Shown: positions 1 to 9,660, numbered from the stretch's first letter. The stretch is DNA of 64,000 nt from Chlorogloea purpurea SAG 13.99 (GCA_016903695.1 JADQBB010000012.1:1-64000), one strand, 5' to 3'. Notes: generated by a model from the sequence alone, not told the origin. Translations and numbers: made by a program.

Positions 1-93
1 GTAATAAGAGACAGAGGTTTAAACTATATTGCTGTAGGAACTACAGTGATTAAACAGCCCAGTAATGGCGTTCTGACGGGGACTTCGGTCTAG
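1..93 (+). CDS. C-terminal end of an unidentified protein (partial)
   Basis: Frame 1 is open from the first base and ends at TAG 91-93, giving the last 30 residues of a protein whose start lies outside the window. The visible tail is uncharged and rich in G, T and V (ending NGVLTGTSV), which is too little to assign a family. It runs towards the minus-strand gene ending at 280. A short hairpin at 114-133 follows it. It may be a chance open frame, but its position just before that hairpin supports a real gene end. Confidence 0.45.
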   Translation, partial: VIRDRGLNYIAVGTTVIKQPSNGVLTGTSV

Positions 94-113
94 TTAAGAG
101 TTTATATGGGAAT

Positions 114-133
114 CCCTCGACTCCGTCGATGGG
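114..133. terminator. Short hairpin between convergent genes, possible terminator
   Basis: CCCTCGAC pairs with GTCGA-T-GGG around a TCC loop, with one bulged T. It lies between the partial plus-strand gene and the minus-strand gene ending at 280. There is no U-tract, so intrinsic termination is uncertain. The rest of 94-279 shows no gene or RNA that I recognise. Confidence 0.25.
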
Positions 134-279
134 AGGTTCAAATTCGATATGTAGTAATCGCCGTATCTATCCTAAGCAGAATTGGGGGCTAAGCCTATTG
201 CCGTTTTCCTGGGTTCTAAATTTAATAGCTCATCCACCGTTATATATTCTACCGCTCGCTTATTTTGTTCTAAGACAGA

Positions 280-648
280 TTAATAACCATCACATTTAGG
301 AATATTAGACCAACTAAAAATTTCTAAAGGCTGGGGATCTTTTGCGGTCAATCCTCGACCTAGGGTTATGATCCTAAAGCAATTGTTATTTGAATCCCGA
401 AATGTAAAAGAACAAAATCCCATTCCTGTTCCAGAGCAATTATCAACTTCAGGATAAGCTTGACATATCTCATCTAAAACCCCAGGACTACAGGTTTCAC
501 TATAGTTAACGACGGGAGTTTGCCAGCCTAATTCCCGCATTTTTCTCCTTCCTTCTGTATAAGGCATACCTTGATAAAAAGACGGAATTGGTAAAGCCAC
601 TGCTTCTTCCACAAACAATATGATAGTAATCAACAATGTAATTATCAT
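280..648 (-). CDS. Small secreted cysteine-containing protein
   Basis: A 122-residue protein with a hydrophobic N-terminal segment (about residues 1-19, ending VALP), consistent with export. The mature part contains YTEGRRKMRELGWQ, then a Cys-rich stretch with CSGTGMGFCSF and a final Cys three residues from the end. I recognise this as the layout of small cyanobacterial extracytoplasmic proteins with paired cysteines, but no biochemical function is known to me. It starts 3 bp after the xth stop codon, so it is probably the last gene of a GT2-GtrA/xth transcript. Five cysteines suggest disulfides in the periplasm. Conservation is judged from memory of the pattern, not from a search. Confidence 0.6.
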   Translation of the reverse strand: MIITLLITIILFVEEAVALPIPSFYQGMPYTEGRRKMRELGWQTPVVNYSETCSPGVLDEICQAYPEVDNCSGTGMGFCSFTFRDSNNNCFRIITLGRGLTAKDPQPLEIFSWSNIPKCDGY

Positions 649-651
649 TGG

Positions 652-1434
652 CTAAAACTGAACGATAACAGGAGTGTGGTCACTGGGTTTATCGCCTTCA
701 CGGGGTTGTTTATCAATGACACAATTTTTCGCCCTTTCATAAAGTTCGGGGGTGAGATAATGATGATCGATACGCCAGCCTCTATTATATTTCAAGCCAC
801 CTGCCCGATAATCCCACCAAGTGTAATGACCGCCTTCAGAAGTGAATTTTCTGAAGGCGTCTTGTAAACCGATTTCTAACACGCTACTTAGAGCATTTCT
901 CTCGGCGGGGGTAGCCATCACCGATTTTTCTTTACCTTTGGGGTTGTATATATCTCTATCTTCTAAAGCGATATTAAAATCCCCACAGACGCATAATTGT
1001 GCTGAGGCTTTCAACCTCGTCAAATACTCTTTTAAAATCCCCAGCCAAGTTAATTTATAGGTGTACTTATCGCTGGTTACATCAGCACCATTAGGCACGT
1101 ATAAATTAACAATCCGAACATCGTCGATGACTCCACTGATAACGCGTTTCTGTTCGTCCAATTCTTGGGCTATGACAGTACCTAAAATCGGACTGAAGCC
1201 CATATATAGATCCGTCATGGGTTGACGGCTGAAAATAGCGACCCCGTTATAGGATTTCTGCCCGTGAATATAAACGTGATAGCCCAAAGACTCGAAATGA
1301 CTAAGCGGAAAATCCTTATCGATAACTTTGGTTTCCTGCAAACACACCACATCTATATCGTTAAGGGTTAACCAGTTAGTTACCGCATCGATTCTCATGC
1401 GGATCGAGTTAACGTTCCAAGTTGCTACCTTCAT
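652..1434 (-). CDS. xth: Exodeoxyribonuclease III (Xth family AP endonuclease)
   Basis: This 260-residue protein is a full-length member of the exonuclease III/AP endonuclease family, which cleaves DNA at abasic sites in base-excision repair. All family signatures are visible: MKVATWNVNSIR at the start, LQETK with the metal-binding Glu, the GDFNIA motif, a WWDYR segment, RIDHH near the end, and SDHTPV containing the catalytic Asp-His. Its ATG overlaps the TGA of the upstream GT2-GtrA gene (ATGA), so the two are translationally coupled although functionally unrelated. Nothing in the sequence suggests inactivation. Confidence 0.95.
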   Translation of the reverse strand: MKVATWNVNSIRMRIDAVTNWLTLNDIDVVCLQETKVIDKDFPLSHFESLGYHVYIHGQKSYNGVAIFSRQPMTDLYMGFSPILGTVIAQELDEQKRVISGVIDDVRIVNLYVPNGADVTSDKYTYKLTWLGILKEYLTRLKASAQLCVCGDFNIALEDRDIYNPKGKEKSVMATPAERNALSSVLEIGLQDAFRKFTSEGGHYTWWDYRAGGLKYNRGWRIDHHYLTPELYERAKNCVIDKQPREGDKPSDHTPVIVQF

Positions 1435-2696
1435 TTATTTTTCACATCCGTGACTCGCCAACTTAGTTTCAGGTTAAACCAAAAGTTCCATACAGTCACC
1501 AGGGCGATCGCCATTAAATTAGCCACATAGCGATCGATACCGAAAACATTAAAGAAGGTATTCAGTAACAATACATTGAGGATCAATCCCCCCAAACAGA
1601 TCAGATTGAACTTGAAAAATCTTTTCAGGCGATTATTCCAACCTTGTTGGGTTTGGGAAATATCCCCGAAAGTCCAACTATCATTGAGGATGAAATTATT
1701 GATTATCGCTACCTCGGCGGCTAATATTTTACTGCGGGTTAAACCCCAGCCGAGACTATTGGGGTCAGTGAGGAGATAAAACACCGTCATATCCACGAAC
1801 ACGCCGCTAAATCCCACTGTGGCGAAACGCAGAAAACGATCGAACGGAAACTGGAACTTCTTACTGATTCTACCAAAGCGACCTCTAGAGCGCAGTCTCA
1901 GTAAATGGATAAAATATTCTACATATTGATGCCAAGTCACCTTGCTTTCTCCCTCCACGCGTTCTTGAAACACATAACCCACCTCGGCTATCTTGTCCAC
2001 ACGACCGCGCCCGATAACCTCTAATAAAATCTTGTAGCCGGTAGGATGGAGTACCGGGCCGGCGATCGCATACCGGCGCACCATGAAAAAGCCGCTCATC
2101 GGATCAGAAATTCTCCCTACCACTTGTGGCAGGATGATTAAACCGAGAATTTGAGCGCCACGGGAAAGAAAGCGACGGGTTAAACTCCATTGACTCACAC
2201 CCCCACCCTCGACGTGACGACTGGCGAGGGCTAAATCAGCACCGGTTTGTATTGCGGTTAAAAGATTCAATAAAATATGGGGGGGATGTTGTAAGTCGCC
2301 GTCGATCACTGCGAGAATGTCCCCCCTGGAAGCCTGCCAACCCCTGATGACCGCGGAAGCTAAACCCTTTTCCTGTTGTCGCCGCATAACGCGTAATCGG
2401 GGATACACCGACATCAAATCTTGTGCTACTTCCCAAGTGCGATCGGGACTATCATCATCCACTACAATTAGTTCATAATCTTGTCCATCTAATAACCCCG
2501 TTAATATCTCCAGTAGATGGGGGATATTTTTACTCTCGTTGTAAGTGGGGATGACTAGAGACAATTCCACCGTTTCCAGACCTTGCCGGGGCAGATAGCC
2601 TATTTCTATATCGCCACTGTCCGCGTCGGGTTTAACGGGGATTTGTAACGCTCCGGTGGGCGTTTTTAACAGGGGGTTAGATTGAAAAATTGTCAC
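1431..2696 (-). CDS. Polyprenyl-phosphate glycosyltransferase (GT2) fused to a GtrA domain
   Basis: A 421-residue two-domain protein. Residues about 45-270 form a dolichol-phosphate-mannose-synthase-like GT2 domain with VIPTYNESKNIP, VVDDDSPD and the DGDLQHPP metal-binding motif. Residues about 285-415 are a GtrA-like membrane domain with several hydrophobic segments and the typical NNFILNDSWTF signature. Such proteins transfer a sugar from a nucleotide donor to a polyprenyl phosphate and present it on the membrane for later use by GT-C transferases. The nearby GT39-like enzyme at 3790 could be such a user. The donor sugar cannot be read from sequence. It is coupled to xth by ATGA. Confidence 0.88.
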   Translation of the reverse strand: MTIFQSNPLLKTPTGALQIPVKPDADSGDIEIGYLPRQGLETVELSLVIPTYNESKNIPHLLEILTGLLDGQDYELIVVDDDSPDRTWEVAQDLMSVYPRLRVMRRQQEKGLASAVIRGWQASRGDILAVIDGDLQHPPHILLNLLTAIQTGADLALASRHVEGGGVSQWSLTRRFLSRGAQILGLIILPQVVGRISDPMSGFFMVRRYAIAGPVLHPTGYKILLEVIGRGRVDKIAEVGYVFQERVEGESKVTWHQYVEYFIHLLRLRSRGRFGRISKKFQFPFDRFLRFATVGFSGVFVDMTVFYLLTDPNSLGWGLTRSKILAAEVAIINNFILNDSWTFGDISQTQQGWNNRLKRFFKFNLICLGGLILNVLLLNTFFNVFGIDRYVANLMAIALVTVWNFWFNLKLSWRVTDVKNK

Positions 2697-2713
2697 TTAG
2701 ATACACTCACTCA

Positions 2714-3706
2714 CTAAATACTCATTGCGAGACGCAGGCCGATGACACTATAACGATTATGGGGGCTGAACTTACTTCTAGTAGCCGACCGGCACTGTCG
2801 CGTTTCTGTTCCCCAGCCGCCGCCTCTCAATATTCTAAATCGATCGCCGCGGCTATCGGCTTTCGCAGGCCAAACTTCGCCGTTAGCGGGCGCGCCCTGA
2901 TAATTATCATGCCATCCATCCGCACACCACTCGTAAACATTACCATGTACATCGTACAACCCGAAGTCATTGGGGGGGAAACTACCGACAGGTGTAGTTT
3001 GTTGCCGATATTCTCCGGGGGCTTCGTCGGCGAAAGGATCTCTTTCGGCGTAATAATTAGCCAGGGCGCTCGTGATCGTCTCACCGAAACTGTAGGGGGT
3101 AGTAGTACCCGCGCGACAGGCATACTCCCAGCGCGATTCACCAGGTAACTCATAATCTCGCCCCGTCAGTCGGGAAAGTCGCGCGCAAAATTCCCGCGCG
3201 TCGAACCAAGATACGGTTTCCACGGGTCGATTGGTCGCCTTAAAATAAGAAGGGTCGGGGTTTAAATCGAGGTTGACTTTGGGAAGATTCGCCACCGCCT
3301 GCCATTGGGGTTGAGTCACCGCGTACTTACCCATGAAAAAAGGCGGCACTACTACCAGGTGAGGCGGTTGGTCACTGCCCGTGTAGTCTCCCCTCTGCCC
3401 TTCGGGTGTCCCCATCGTGAACACACCCCCTGGAATCAATACCATATCGATGCTGATGCCACTGCCCAGCTCTTCTGTGAAGTATTGGGCCGAGAGAGGC
3501 AATTCTTGGATGATTTTGCCGCTGCGATCGACTCTCACACTCTGAAACTGATATACTGCCAGAGGCGGCAGGGGCTTACTTACCTTCTCTACCGTTGGGG
3601 TGGGGGATTGCGCTTTTATTCTCGTGGGTAGCCAGAGAGATAAACCGATTCCGGGGACGAGCCAGCTAACGTGTTTGAGCCACTGCCTTCTAGTTAGTTT
3701 ATCCAT
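2714..3706 (-). CDS. SUMF1/formylglycine-generating-enzyme-fold protein, exported
   Basis: A 330-residue protein. The N-terminus has TRRQWLKH followed by a hydrophobic run and AQSPTP, resembling a twin-arginine signal. From about residue 80 there is a SUMF1 (FGE-sulfatase) domain with the signatures MVLIPGGVFTMGT, PPHLVVVPPFFMGKYAVTQ, ELPGESRWEYACRAGT, YDVHGNVYEWCADGW and LRGGGWG. The paired catalytic cysteines of true formylglycine-generating enzymes are absent: only one Cys (RQCRSATR) lies in that area, as in the large non-FGE branch. It is therefore more likely a binding or structural SUMF1 protein than a sulfatase activator. It is a single gene, divergent from the GT39-like gene. Confidence 0.8.
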   Translation of the reverse strand: MDKLTRRQWLKHVSWLVPGIGLSLWLPTRIKAQSPTPTVEKVSKPLPPLAVYQFQSVRVDRSGKIIQELPLSAQYFTEELGSGISIDMVLIPGGVFTMGTPEGQRGDYTGSDQPPHLVVVPPFFMGKYAVTQPQWQAVANLPKVNLDLNPDPSYFKATNRPVETVSWFDAREFCARLSRLTGRDYELPGESRWEYACRAGTTTPYSFGETITSALANYYAERDPFADEAPGEYRQQTTPVGSFPPNDFGLYDVHGNVYEWCADGWHDNYQGAPANGEVWPAKADSRGDRFRILRGGGWGTETRQCRSATRSKFSPHNRYSVIGLRLAMSI

Positions 3707-3789
3707 CCGTCTCCAGTCTCCTTTGACTTCTCCCCATCCCTGTTAAGATAACATTAAATTCACCCTCGAAGGCTTCTAGTCTGTTGCGA

Positions 3790-5151
3790 ATGGCTCTATT
3801 AAAACTCGATATATTTAACAACCTATTACCTAAAGAAAATTTATTATATTGTTTTCTCATCACTGGACTGGGGGCGATTTTAAGATTTTATAATTACACG
3901 ATATTACCTCCCGATAATTGGACTTCCGATGAATACGCCTTCGCTTGGAGCGGCATGAGTATTCTACAGCAAGGTGTACCCACGAGTTGGTCTTGGTTAA
4001 CTCCTAGCGATAACTTTCCCACGGTAGTATGGCCCGAAAGAAATCTCCGTTTCCGTTTAGTTACTCCCTGGTTCGATCATCCCCCTCTATTCGGTTTACT
4101 AGTAGGTTTAGCGGCTATTATCGGCGGGGCGAGAACTTTTTTTCAATGTAATCTGTACTCCATGCGGTTTCCTTCCCTACTTCTAGGAATAGCTTGTTTG
4201 CTTTTGGTTTATATCATCGCTTATAAATTATTTAATACTCCAGTTGCCGTCATCGCCGGTCTTCTTTACGCCACCAACCCCAATACAGTTTTCCTATCTC
4301 GCTTAGCCATCAGTGAAAACTTAGTAGTATTTTTTGCTTTATTAGTTATCCTTCTTTACTGGTACTATCACCAAACGCAAAATGCTCGTTTTTTATGGGT
4401 GGCTGCCGTCTGCGCGGGTTTGGCAACCTTGGCAAAAGTCACCGCTATCTATCTCCCAGTTCTTTTAGTTTTCCTGTTAATCTTTGACAAGAAATGGCGC
4501 AATATTCCCATAGTGTTAGCGATCGGTCTCGGACTCACTTCTCTTTACTACCTATACGGCAATCTTTATTATCACGATTTCTTCGTTAGCATCATTCACG
4601 AACAATCTCTGAGATTTGAAAGTTTTAACTTTCTCCAATACTTTATTTTACCAAAAGTATTTTTTGAGGATGGCTGGTTGATCCTAGGATTACTTTCCCT
4701 AGTATTGATTCTCAAAGATGGGACGGAAAATATTAGTAATCGGCTGATTACTTTCCCAATATTCCTTTACGCTCTCACTCTTATATTCACGGGGGCGCAA
4801 AGTCATTATTTCACTTGGTACACTATCCCTTTCTACCCCTTCGTCTTCATAGCCCTAGCAATTTTTATGGGTCAATTTTCCCAGTCTCCTAACTTAGTAT
4901 GGGCGAGTTTAATTTTTATAACAGCAGGTATCTGGTTGTTTAACCTCACCCTCTCCGGGTGGGTGCTGGAATCACCGACGGGGCGTTATTACTTTATGCT
5001 CGTTACCGCCTTGATTTTAACCATGTACCTGCTTTATGACATAGGCAAACTCATTAAAAAGCCCACTATAAATTATGTCAATTCGGGTTTATTCGCTCTA
5101 TTATTATTAGGCAATCTCTATCTAGTTTTTAACTATAAATTCACCGGCTAG
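3790..5151 (+). CDS. ArnT/PMT-like membrane glycosyltransferase (GT39/GT83 family)
   Basis: This roughly 453-residue integral membrane protein has about 11-12 hydrophobic segments and the GT-C layout. The first periplasmic loop carries an acidic pair in TSDEYAFAWSG, followed by WFDHPPLFG, the Asp-His-Pro element shared by ArnT and PMT enzymes that use a polyprenyl-phosphate sugar donor. I chose the ATG at 3790 over the TTG two codons upstream. It is likely to act on cell-envelope or lipid glycans on the outer face of the inner membrane. The acceptor is unknown. The menD start lies 7 bp downstream, so the two may be co-transcribed. Confidence 0.82.
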   Translation: MALLKLDIFNNLLPKENLLYCFLITGLGAILRFYNYTILPPDNWTSDEYAFAWSGMSILQQGVPTSWSWLTPSDNFPTVVWPERNLRFRLVTPWFDHPPLFGLLVGLAAIIGGARTFFQCNLYSMRFPSLLLGIACLLLVYIIAYKLFNTPVAVIAGLLYATNPNTVFLSRLAISENLVVFFALLVILLYWYYHQTQNARFLWVAAVCAGLATLAKVTAIYLPVLLVFLLIFDKKWRNIPIVLAIGLGLTSLYYLYGNLYYHDFFVSIIHEQSLRFESFNFLQYFILPKVFFEDGWLILGLLSLVLILKDGTENISNRLITFPIFLYALTLIFTGAQSHYFTWYTIPFYPFVFIALAIFMGQFSQSPNLVWASLIFITAGIWLFNLTLSGWVLESPTGRYYFMLVTALILTMYLLYDIGKLIKKPTINYVNSGLFALLLLGNLYLVFNYKFTG

Positions 5152-5158
5152 AAAACTA

Positions 5159-6877
5159 ATGCTCGACTTTCGTAACGTTAACAGTCTGTGGGCGAGTGTC
5201 TTAGTAGAAACGTTACATCGATTAGGATTGACCACGGCTATTTGCTGTCCGGGTTCTCGCTCTACTCCCCTCACCCTAGCATTCGCCCAACACCCCGTTA
5301 TTAAAGCGATTCCGGTTCTCGATGAAAGGTCAGCTGCCTTTTTTGCCCTCGGTATCGCTAAAGCCAGTCAGCAACCTGTGGCCCTGGTCTGCACTTCCGG
5401 GACGGCGGGCGCTAACTTCTATCCCGCAGTTATAGAAGCTAAGGAAACTCACACGCCCCTGCTAATCCTTACAGCGGATAGACCTCCCGAATTACACCAC
5501 TGTCACGCCGGACAAACGATCGATCAAATTAAACTCTACGGTAATTATCCCAACTGGCAAACTCAGTTAAGCACCCCCGGTAATGACTTTTCCCAACTGG
5601 TTTATCTCCGCCAGACGATCGTACACGCGTGGGAATCTTGCCTATTTCCCCCTGCCGGAGTCGTACACCTGAATATCCCCTTCCGTGACCCACTGCCCCC
5701 CATTGCCGACGGCAAAACCCCAAAGCTAGAAACCGGGTTTGACGCCGACTCTTTCTTCTCCCATCTCCGGGCCGATTTCCGGCCCCCCCTCCTGACTTAC
5801 CACTCTCCACTTCCCAAACTCCCCCCCAACGGGCTGATTATCGCCGGAGTCGAGCATTATACATTATCAGGATCTTACTGTCAAGCTATAGCTCACCTCT
5901 CCCGTTGTCTGGGTTATCCGGTTTTAGCGGAAGCCCTTTCGCCTGTGAGGAATCACGCCCATCTCAACCCCAATCTAGTGACGGGTTACGATTTACTCCT
6001 GCGTCACCCTGCGCCAGAATTAGAGCCGGAAATAGTGATTCAAATCGGCGAATTACCCACCAGTAAAGAGTTAAGACAGTGGTTGGAAAAAATCGATCCA
6101 CCTCGCCTGATCATCAGTCCCCACCCCGATAATTTCGACCCCCTACACGGTAAAACCCGCCATATCAGAACCCGTATAGAAACGGTAGCCCAAGCCCTCG
6201 GTCAAACCCATTCCCACTCCTACTGTCAAATCTGGTGCGATCGCGATCGTTCTATCAGAGAAAATATCATCGCCAAAATGGACAATACCGATGAGATTAT
6301 CGAAGCCAAAGTCGCCTATCTCCTGAGCCGTCACCTGCCCCCGCAAACCCCCATTTTCATCGCCAATAGTATGCCCATCAGATACATGGAATGGTTTTGG
6401 CTTCCCAATATGCGCCGTTATCAACCCTACTTCAACCGCGGCGCTAACGGTATCGATGGCACACTTTCTACCGCCCTCGGTATCGCCTATAAAAATAATC
6501 CGAGTGTGCTTTTAACTGGTGATTTAGCCCTGCTACACGATACCAATGGCTTTTTAAGCAAAAAACACTTCACCGGCTCCCTCACCATCGTTTTAATCAA
6601 TAATGACGGCGGGGGCATCTTCGAGATGTTACCGATCGCTGGATTCGCCCCCTACTTTGAAGACTATTTCGCCACTCCCACGGGTATGGACTTCGAGCGA
6701 TTATGTGGGACATATGGAGTGGAACACCATCTTATTAAAGATTGGGGCCAATTAATAAAACTCCTCAATCCTTTACCCCAAGATGGAATCAGGGTAATTG
6801 AAGTGAGGAGCGATCGATCTTCGGACGCGCAATGGTTACAGAAAAACCTCAAGGAACTAGGCCGGGTAGATTCTTAA
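5159..6877 (+). CDS. menD: MenD, SEPHCHC synthase
   Basis: This 572-residue thiamine-diphosphate enzyme matches MenD, which joins 2-oxoglutarate to isochorismate to give SEPHCHC. In cyanobacteria this leads to phylloquinone, the photosystem I cofactor. Visible marks are CCPGSRSTPL near the N-terminus, TSGTAGANFYPAV, LTADRPPEL, and the ThDP/metal segment GDLALLHDTNGF...NNDGGGIF. The length is normal. It starts 7 bp after the membrane glycosyltransferase gene. Its last 21 bp overlap the 3' end of the convergent Ycf45-like gene, so both C-termini are encoded by the same duplex. Confidence 0.96.
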   Translation: MLDFRNVNSLWASVLVETLHRLGLTTAICCPGSRSTPLTLAFAQHPVIKAIPVLDERSAAFFALGIAKASQQPVALVCTSGTAGANFYPAVIEAKETHTPLLILTADRPPELHHCHAGQTIDQIKLYGNYPNWQTQLSTPGNDFSQLVYLRQTIVHAWESCLFPPAGVVHLNIPFRDPLPPIADGKTPKLETGFDADSFFSHLRADFRPPLLTYHSPLPKLPPNGLIIAGVEHYTLSGSYCQAIAHLSRCLGYPVLAEALSPVRNHAHLNPNLVTGYDLLLRHPAPELEPEIVIQIGELPTSKELRQWLEKIDPPRLIISPHPDNFDPLHGKTRHIRTRIETVAQALGQTHSHSYCQIWCDRDRSIRENIIAKMDNTDEIIEAKVAYLLSRHLPPQTPIFIANSMPIRYMEWFWLPNMRRYQPYFNRGANGIDGTLSTALGIAYKNNPSVLLTGDLALLHDTNGFLSKKHFTGSLTIVLINNDGGGIFEMLPIAGFAPYFEDYFATPTGMDFERLCGTYGVEHHLIKDWGQLIKLLNPLPQDGIRVIEVRSDRSSDAQWLQKNLKELGRVDS

Positions 6878-8638
6878 ACGGCGATTGGGTTCCTCGCCGA
6901 AGCTATCGGACTGTAGGCGATAATGTTCCACTAATTCGTGTTGCATTTTTCGCACCTTAGCCGAGCGGGGTAATAACTCCACCGGTTGCCCGGTAGGAAT
7001 AACTATTTGTTCCACTGCCAGCCGCGCTTCTTCGAGAGCTTCGATCTCATCATCGGAGCCGCTACGGGCGAACAAGCGTAAATCCGCGCCGCTCGTATCC
7101 TGCGGGTCATCCATGCCGAGAATACGCTTTAAAGAGCGGGTAATCTGGGGAATGGTATTAGATTTAATACCGTGTATGGGGATCTGTCGGGCCTTGGCTA
7201 TCTGGCGTAATTTCGAGTGGGTTTTGATGTGCGATCGCAGAGCGATCACCGCGTCAGCGCCATTCATATCCTTAGTAACTACGATCGGTAAATTCAATAC
7301 CGTTATCACCTGTTCGATTTGAGAGCGCCCCACCCCGTAGGGATATACATACACAGGCCAATCTTCCCCGTTAGGTCCCGGAGTTCGCATTTTCTCCGTT
7401 TCCGGTTCCTGTTGAAGCCAAGATTGTTCCAGCAGATGGTCAAAATCCGGCTCGGTCGGTGCTGTTCTCGCCCCGAAGGGTAACACGGGGGTCATCCTTC
7501 CAGAAGCACGCCAACCCGTAGGTTTCGGGTTCATCATCGCCACATTATTATGATTATGGGCGGGGGGTTGGGGAGTTTCCACCAGCGATTGCACCTCGCC
7601 CGCCTCGTCCACGAAGCGCACTTCCGTCGCTGGTTCATGACCTCTTAAAAGCGAGTCCACGGTTTGAGATACATCTTGATGCACTACCCAGCGCTGACGT
7701 TCCAGCATCTCGATAGCGATCGCAAATGTGGGCGGCGCTTTTCTCTCTAAAACTGTCTTCTGGGAACCACGGCGGCGCGCTTCCTCATCACCGAGAGTTA
7801 CCGCTTGAATCCCCCCCACCAAATCGGATAAAGTCGGGTTTTTGATTAAATTCTCGATGCGGTTGCCGTGAGCCGTACCTACTAACTGCACACCCCTTTC
7901 GGCGATCGTGCGCGCTGCTAGAGCTTCCAATTCCGTACCGATTTCATCAATAACGATCACCTCCGGCATATGGTTTTCCACCGCCTCGATCATCACTTGA
8001 TGTTGTAATTCCGGGCTTGCCACCTGCATCCGCCTCGAGCGACCGATAGCGGGGTGAGGAATATCCCCATCACCGGCAATCTCGTTGGAAGTATCGATGA
8101 TTACCACCCGCTTATGTAAATCGTCGGCTAAGACTCTGGCTATTTCCCTTAAAGCGGTAGTTTTCCCCACGCCAGGACGGCCCAGTAACAGGATCGATTG
8201 ACCCGTTTCCACGAGATCGCGGATCATGGTGATAGTACCGAAAATGGCGCGACCGATACGGCAGGTAAGACCGATTATTTCGCCGCTACGATTGCGAATC
8301 GCACTGATACGGTGTAATGTCCTCTCTATACCTGCCCGATTATCGCCGCTGAATAGCCCCACTCGCTCGATACAATGTTCTATGTCCGCTTTTGATACGG
8401 GAGTGTCTCCTAAATAGATAGCCTCATCGGGATAACGAGCCTCCGGTAAGCGGCCTAAATCCATGACCACTTCGATCAGATTATCCCGTGAGGGGTGTTC
8501 TGCTATTTTGCTGTAGATAGATTCGGGCAAAATAGACAGTAGTTTGTGCAAATCGTCAGTTACAAGCTGGTTTTGAGTGGGGAATAGTTCTGGCATTAAT
8601 TGATGGTTGAGATGACGAGCTTGATTGGTGTTTAACAC
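6857..8638 (-). CDS. Ycf45-like AAA ATPase with C-terminal R3H domain
   Basis: A 593-residue protein. Residues about 60-330 form a SpoIIIAA-like AAA ATPase with Walker A GRPGVGKTTA, Walker B VIVIDEIGTELEA and a sensor-like TAHGN. After a variable linker rich in Pro and Gln, residues about 430-510 form a second conserved block. The C-terminus carries an R3H-type motif (RKMQHELVEHY) expected to bind single-stranded nucleic acid. The family is universal in cyanobacteria and is retained in some plastids as ycf45; its molecular role is poorly defined. It ends 21 bp inside menD on the opposite strand. Its upstream neighbour ldpA lies 20 bp away, so the two are probably one transcript. Confidence 0.9.
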   Translation of the reverse strand: MLNTNQARHLNHQLMPELFPTQNQLVTDDLHKLLSILPESIYSKIAEHPSRDNLIEVVMDLGRLPEARYPDEAIYLGDTPVSKADIEHCIERVGLFSGDNRAGIERTLHRISAIRNRSGEIIGLTCRIGRAIFGTITMIRDLVETGQSILLLGRPGVGKTTALREIARVLADDLHKRVVIIDTSNEIAGDGDIPHPAIGRSRRMQVASPELQHQVMIEAVENHMPEVIVIDEIGTELEALAARTIAERGVQLVGTAHGNRIENLIKNPTLSDLVGGIQAVTLGDEEARRRGSQKTVLERKAPPTFAIAIEMLERQRWVVHQDVSQTVDSLLRGHEPATEVRFVDEAGEVQSLVETPQPPAHNHNNVAMMNPKPTGWRASGRMTPVLPFGARTAPTEPDFDHLLEQSWLQQEPETEKMRTPGPNGEDWPVYVYPYGVGRSQIEQVITVLNLPIVVTKDMNGADAVIALRSHIKTHSKLRQIAKARQIPIHGIKSNTIPQITRSLKRILGMDDPQDTSGADLRLFARSGSDDEIEALEEARLAVEQIVIPTGQPVELLPRSAKVRKMQHELVEHYRLQSDSFGEEPNRRLRIYPA

Positions 8639-8658
8639 ACTTGGAGAACGCTAGTCAA

Positions 8659-9660
8659 TTAAATATCCAAGTTCTTGATCTGGTGGACTAACTCGGAGGC
8701 TAATTTCACTGACGCTCGCAAGTGTTGGGGATGATTTTCTAGGAAGGGGTCGTCCGGCGGCAGTTGTTGCAGGATGGGCATTAATAATGAGCGGGCGTAG
8801 CTACCATAAGCGACCCCGGCAATGCCACGCTCGTTTTCTCTCTTCAGTAGTCCCATCTCTTTTAATTTTCTAACGGTGTGAGCGTTAGTACCACCGGCCA
8901 ATTGAACGAATCCAGGTAAGTCTCGCGATAGAACTTTCTGGGCCATCTTGATCGCGGGGTGAGTGGTTCCTTTGCCAATGTCGCCGCTCATAGGTCTACC
9001 GTCGGTTTGCCAAATTAGAGGACAAGGTAAGAATTGTATGGTTTCTAAGAGAAATTTCAAGTAACCCATCAATCCGGGCCCGTCTTGGCAACTGATGGCT
9101 AGTAGCCCCAAGTTTTCAGCACTAGGTGCGAGGATTTTCCACAATCGCAGAAAATCTTCTTCGTGTCCGATCTGCGTGTGAATTTCTACCGCCTTGAGCG
9201 CTCCCGTCTCTATCCAAGGTAGTATCTCCTGTATAGATGCCCGACGAGGTTCGGCTTCAATTAAATTCAGCGGACAGATTGGTATACACCGACCGCAACC
9301 ATAACAGCGATCTTCTATCACTCCCTTTTCATCGATGGCTAAAGCCGGACATATCTTCTCGCAAGGTCGAGGACAGTGGGGGGGGCATAACCTGGCGTTA
9401 AAGTGGGCTTTGCGAAAGTGCGGGTCTTCACCATCGTTCACGCTCACCATCAGCCAGGGTTGCCTCCCCGCGACTACCATTCCCTCTAGGGCTGCCGTGA
9501 TTACAGCCTTATCGGCAGCCACATCAATACAGTCCGCCCCCGCCAGACTATAAGCCAGGGTCAGATTTCTAATGAGGGCCACATCCTGGAAACTCGCCCC
9601 GCAGATGAGCTTGAACCAGTTGCCGTCAGCTAGAGATTGTAAGGGGGATCGATCGTTCAC
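8659..9660 (-). CDS. ldpA: LdpA, iron-sulfur protein of the circadian clock light input
   Basis: This 333-residue protein matches LdpA (light-dependent period), which in Synechococcus elongatus carries redox-active Fe-S clusters and adjusts the circadian period to light intensity. The start is a GTG (MNDRSPL) leading into GNWFKLICGASFQDV and LAGADCIDVAADKAVI, as in the family. Eight of the cysteines form two ferredoxin-like clusters: CPPHCPRPCEKICP, then CYGCGRCIPICP. The C-terminal domain (about residues 190-333) is the LdpA-specific part. It is probably co-transcribed with the downstream Ycf45-like gene. Confidence 0.93.
   Translation of the reverse strand: MNDRSPLQSLADGNWFKLICGASFQDVALIRNLTLAYSLAGADCIDVAADKAVITAALEGMVVAGRQPWLMVSVNDGEDPHFRKAHFNARLCPPHCPRPCEKICPALAIDEKGVIEDRCYGCGRCIPICPLNLIEAEPRRASIQEILPWIETGALKAVEIHTQIGHEEDFLRLWKILAPSAENLGLLAISCQDGPGLMGYLKFLLETIQFLPCPLIWQTDGRPMSGDIGKGTTHPAIKMAQKVLSRDLPGFVQLAGGTNAHTVRKLKEMGLLKRENERGIAGVAYGSYARSLLMPILQQLPPDDPFLENHPQHLRASVKLASELVHQIKNLDI

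Noticed and set aside
141-165. GGTTCAAATTC resembling a tRNA T-arm
   Set aside because: The flanking bases do not pair into a T-stem and no acceptor, D or anticodon arms can be built around it.
97-279. Extension of the small secreted protein past its stop codon (33 further open codons on the minus strand)
   Set aside because: Possible nonsense mutation was considered, but the protein already ends with the expected Cys near its C-terminus, and the open run is short enough to be chance.
2690-3148. An open plus-strand frame opposite the SUMF1-domain gene
   Set aside because: The minus-strand frame has a full set of SUMF1 motifs; the plus frame is an antisense shadow with Arg/Ser-rich composition.
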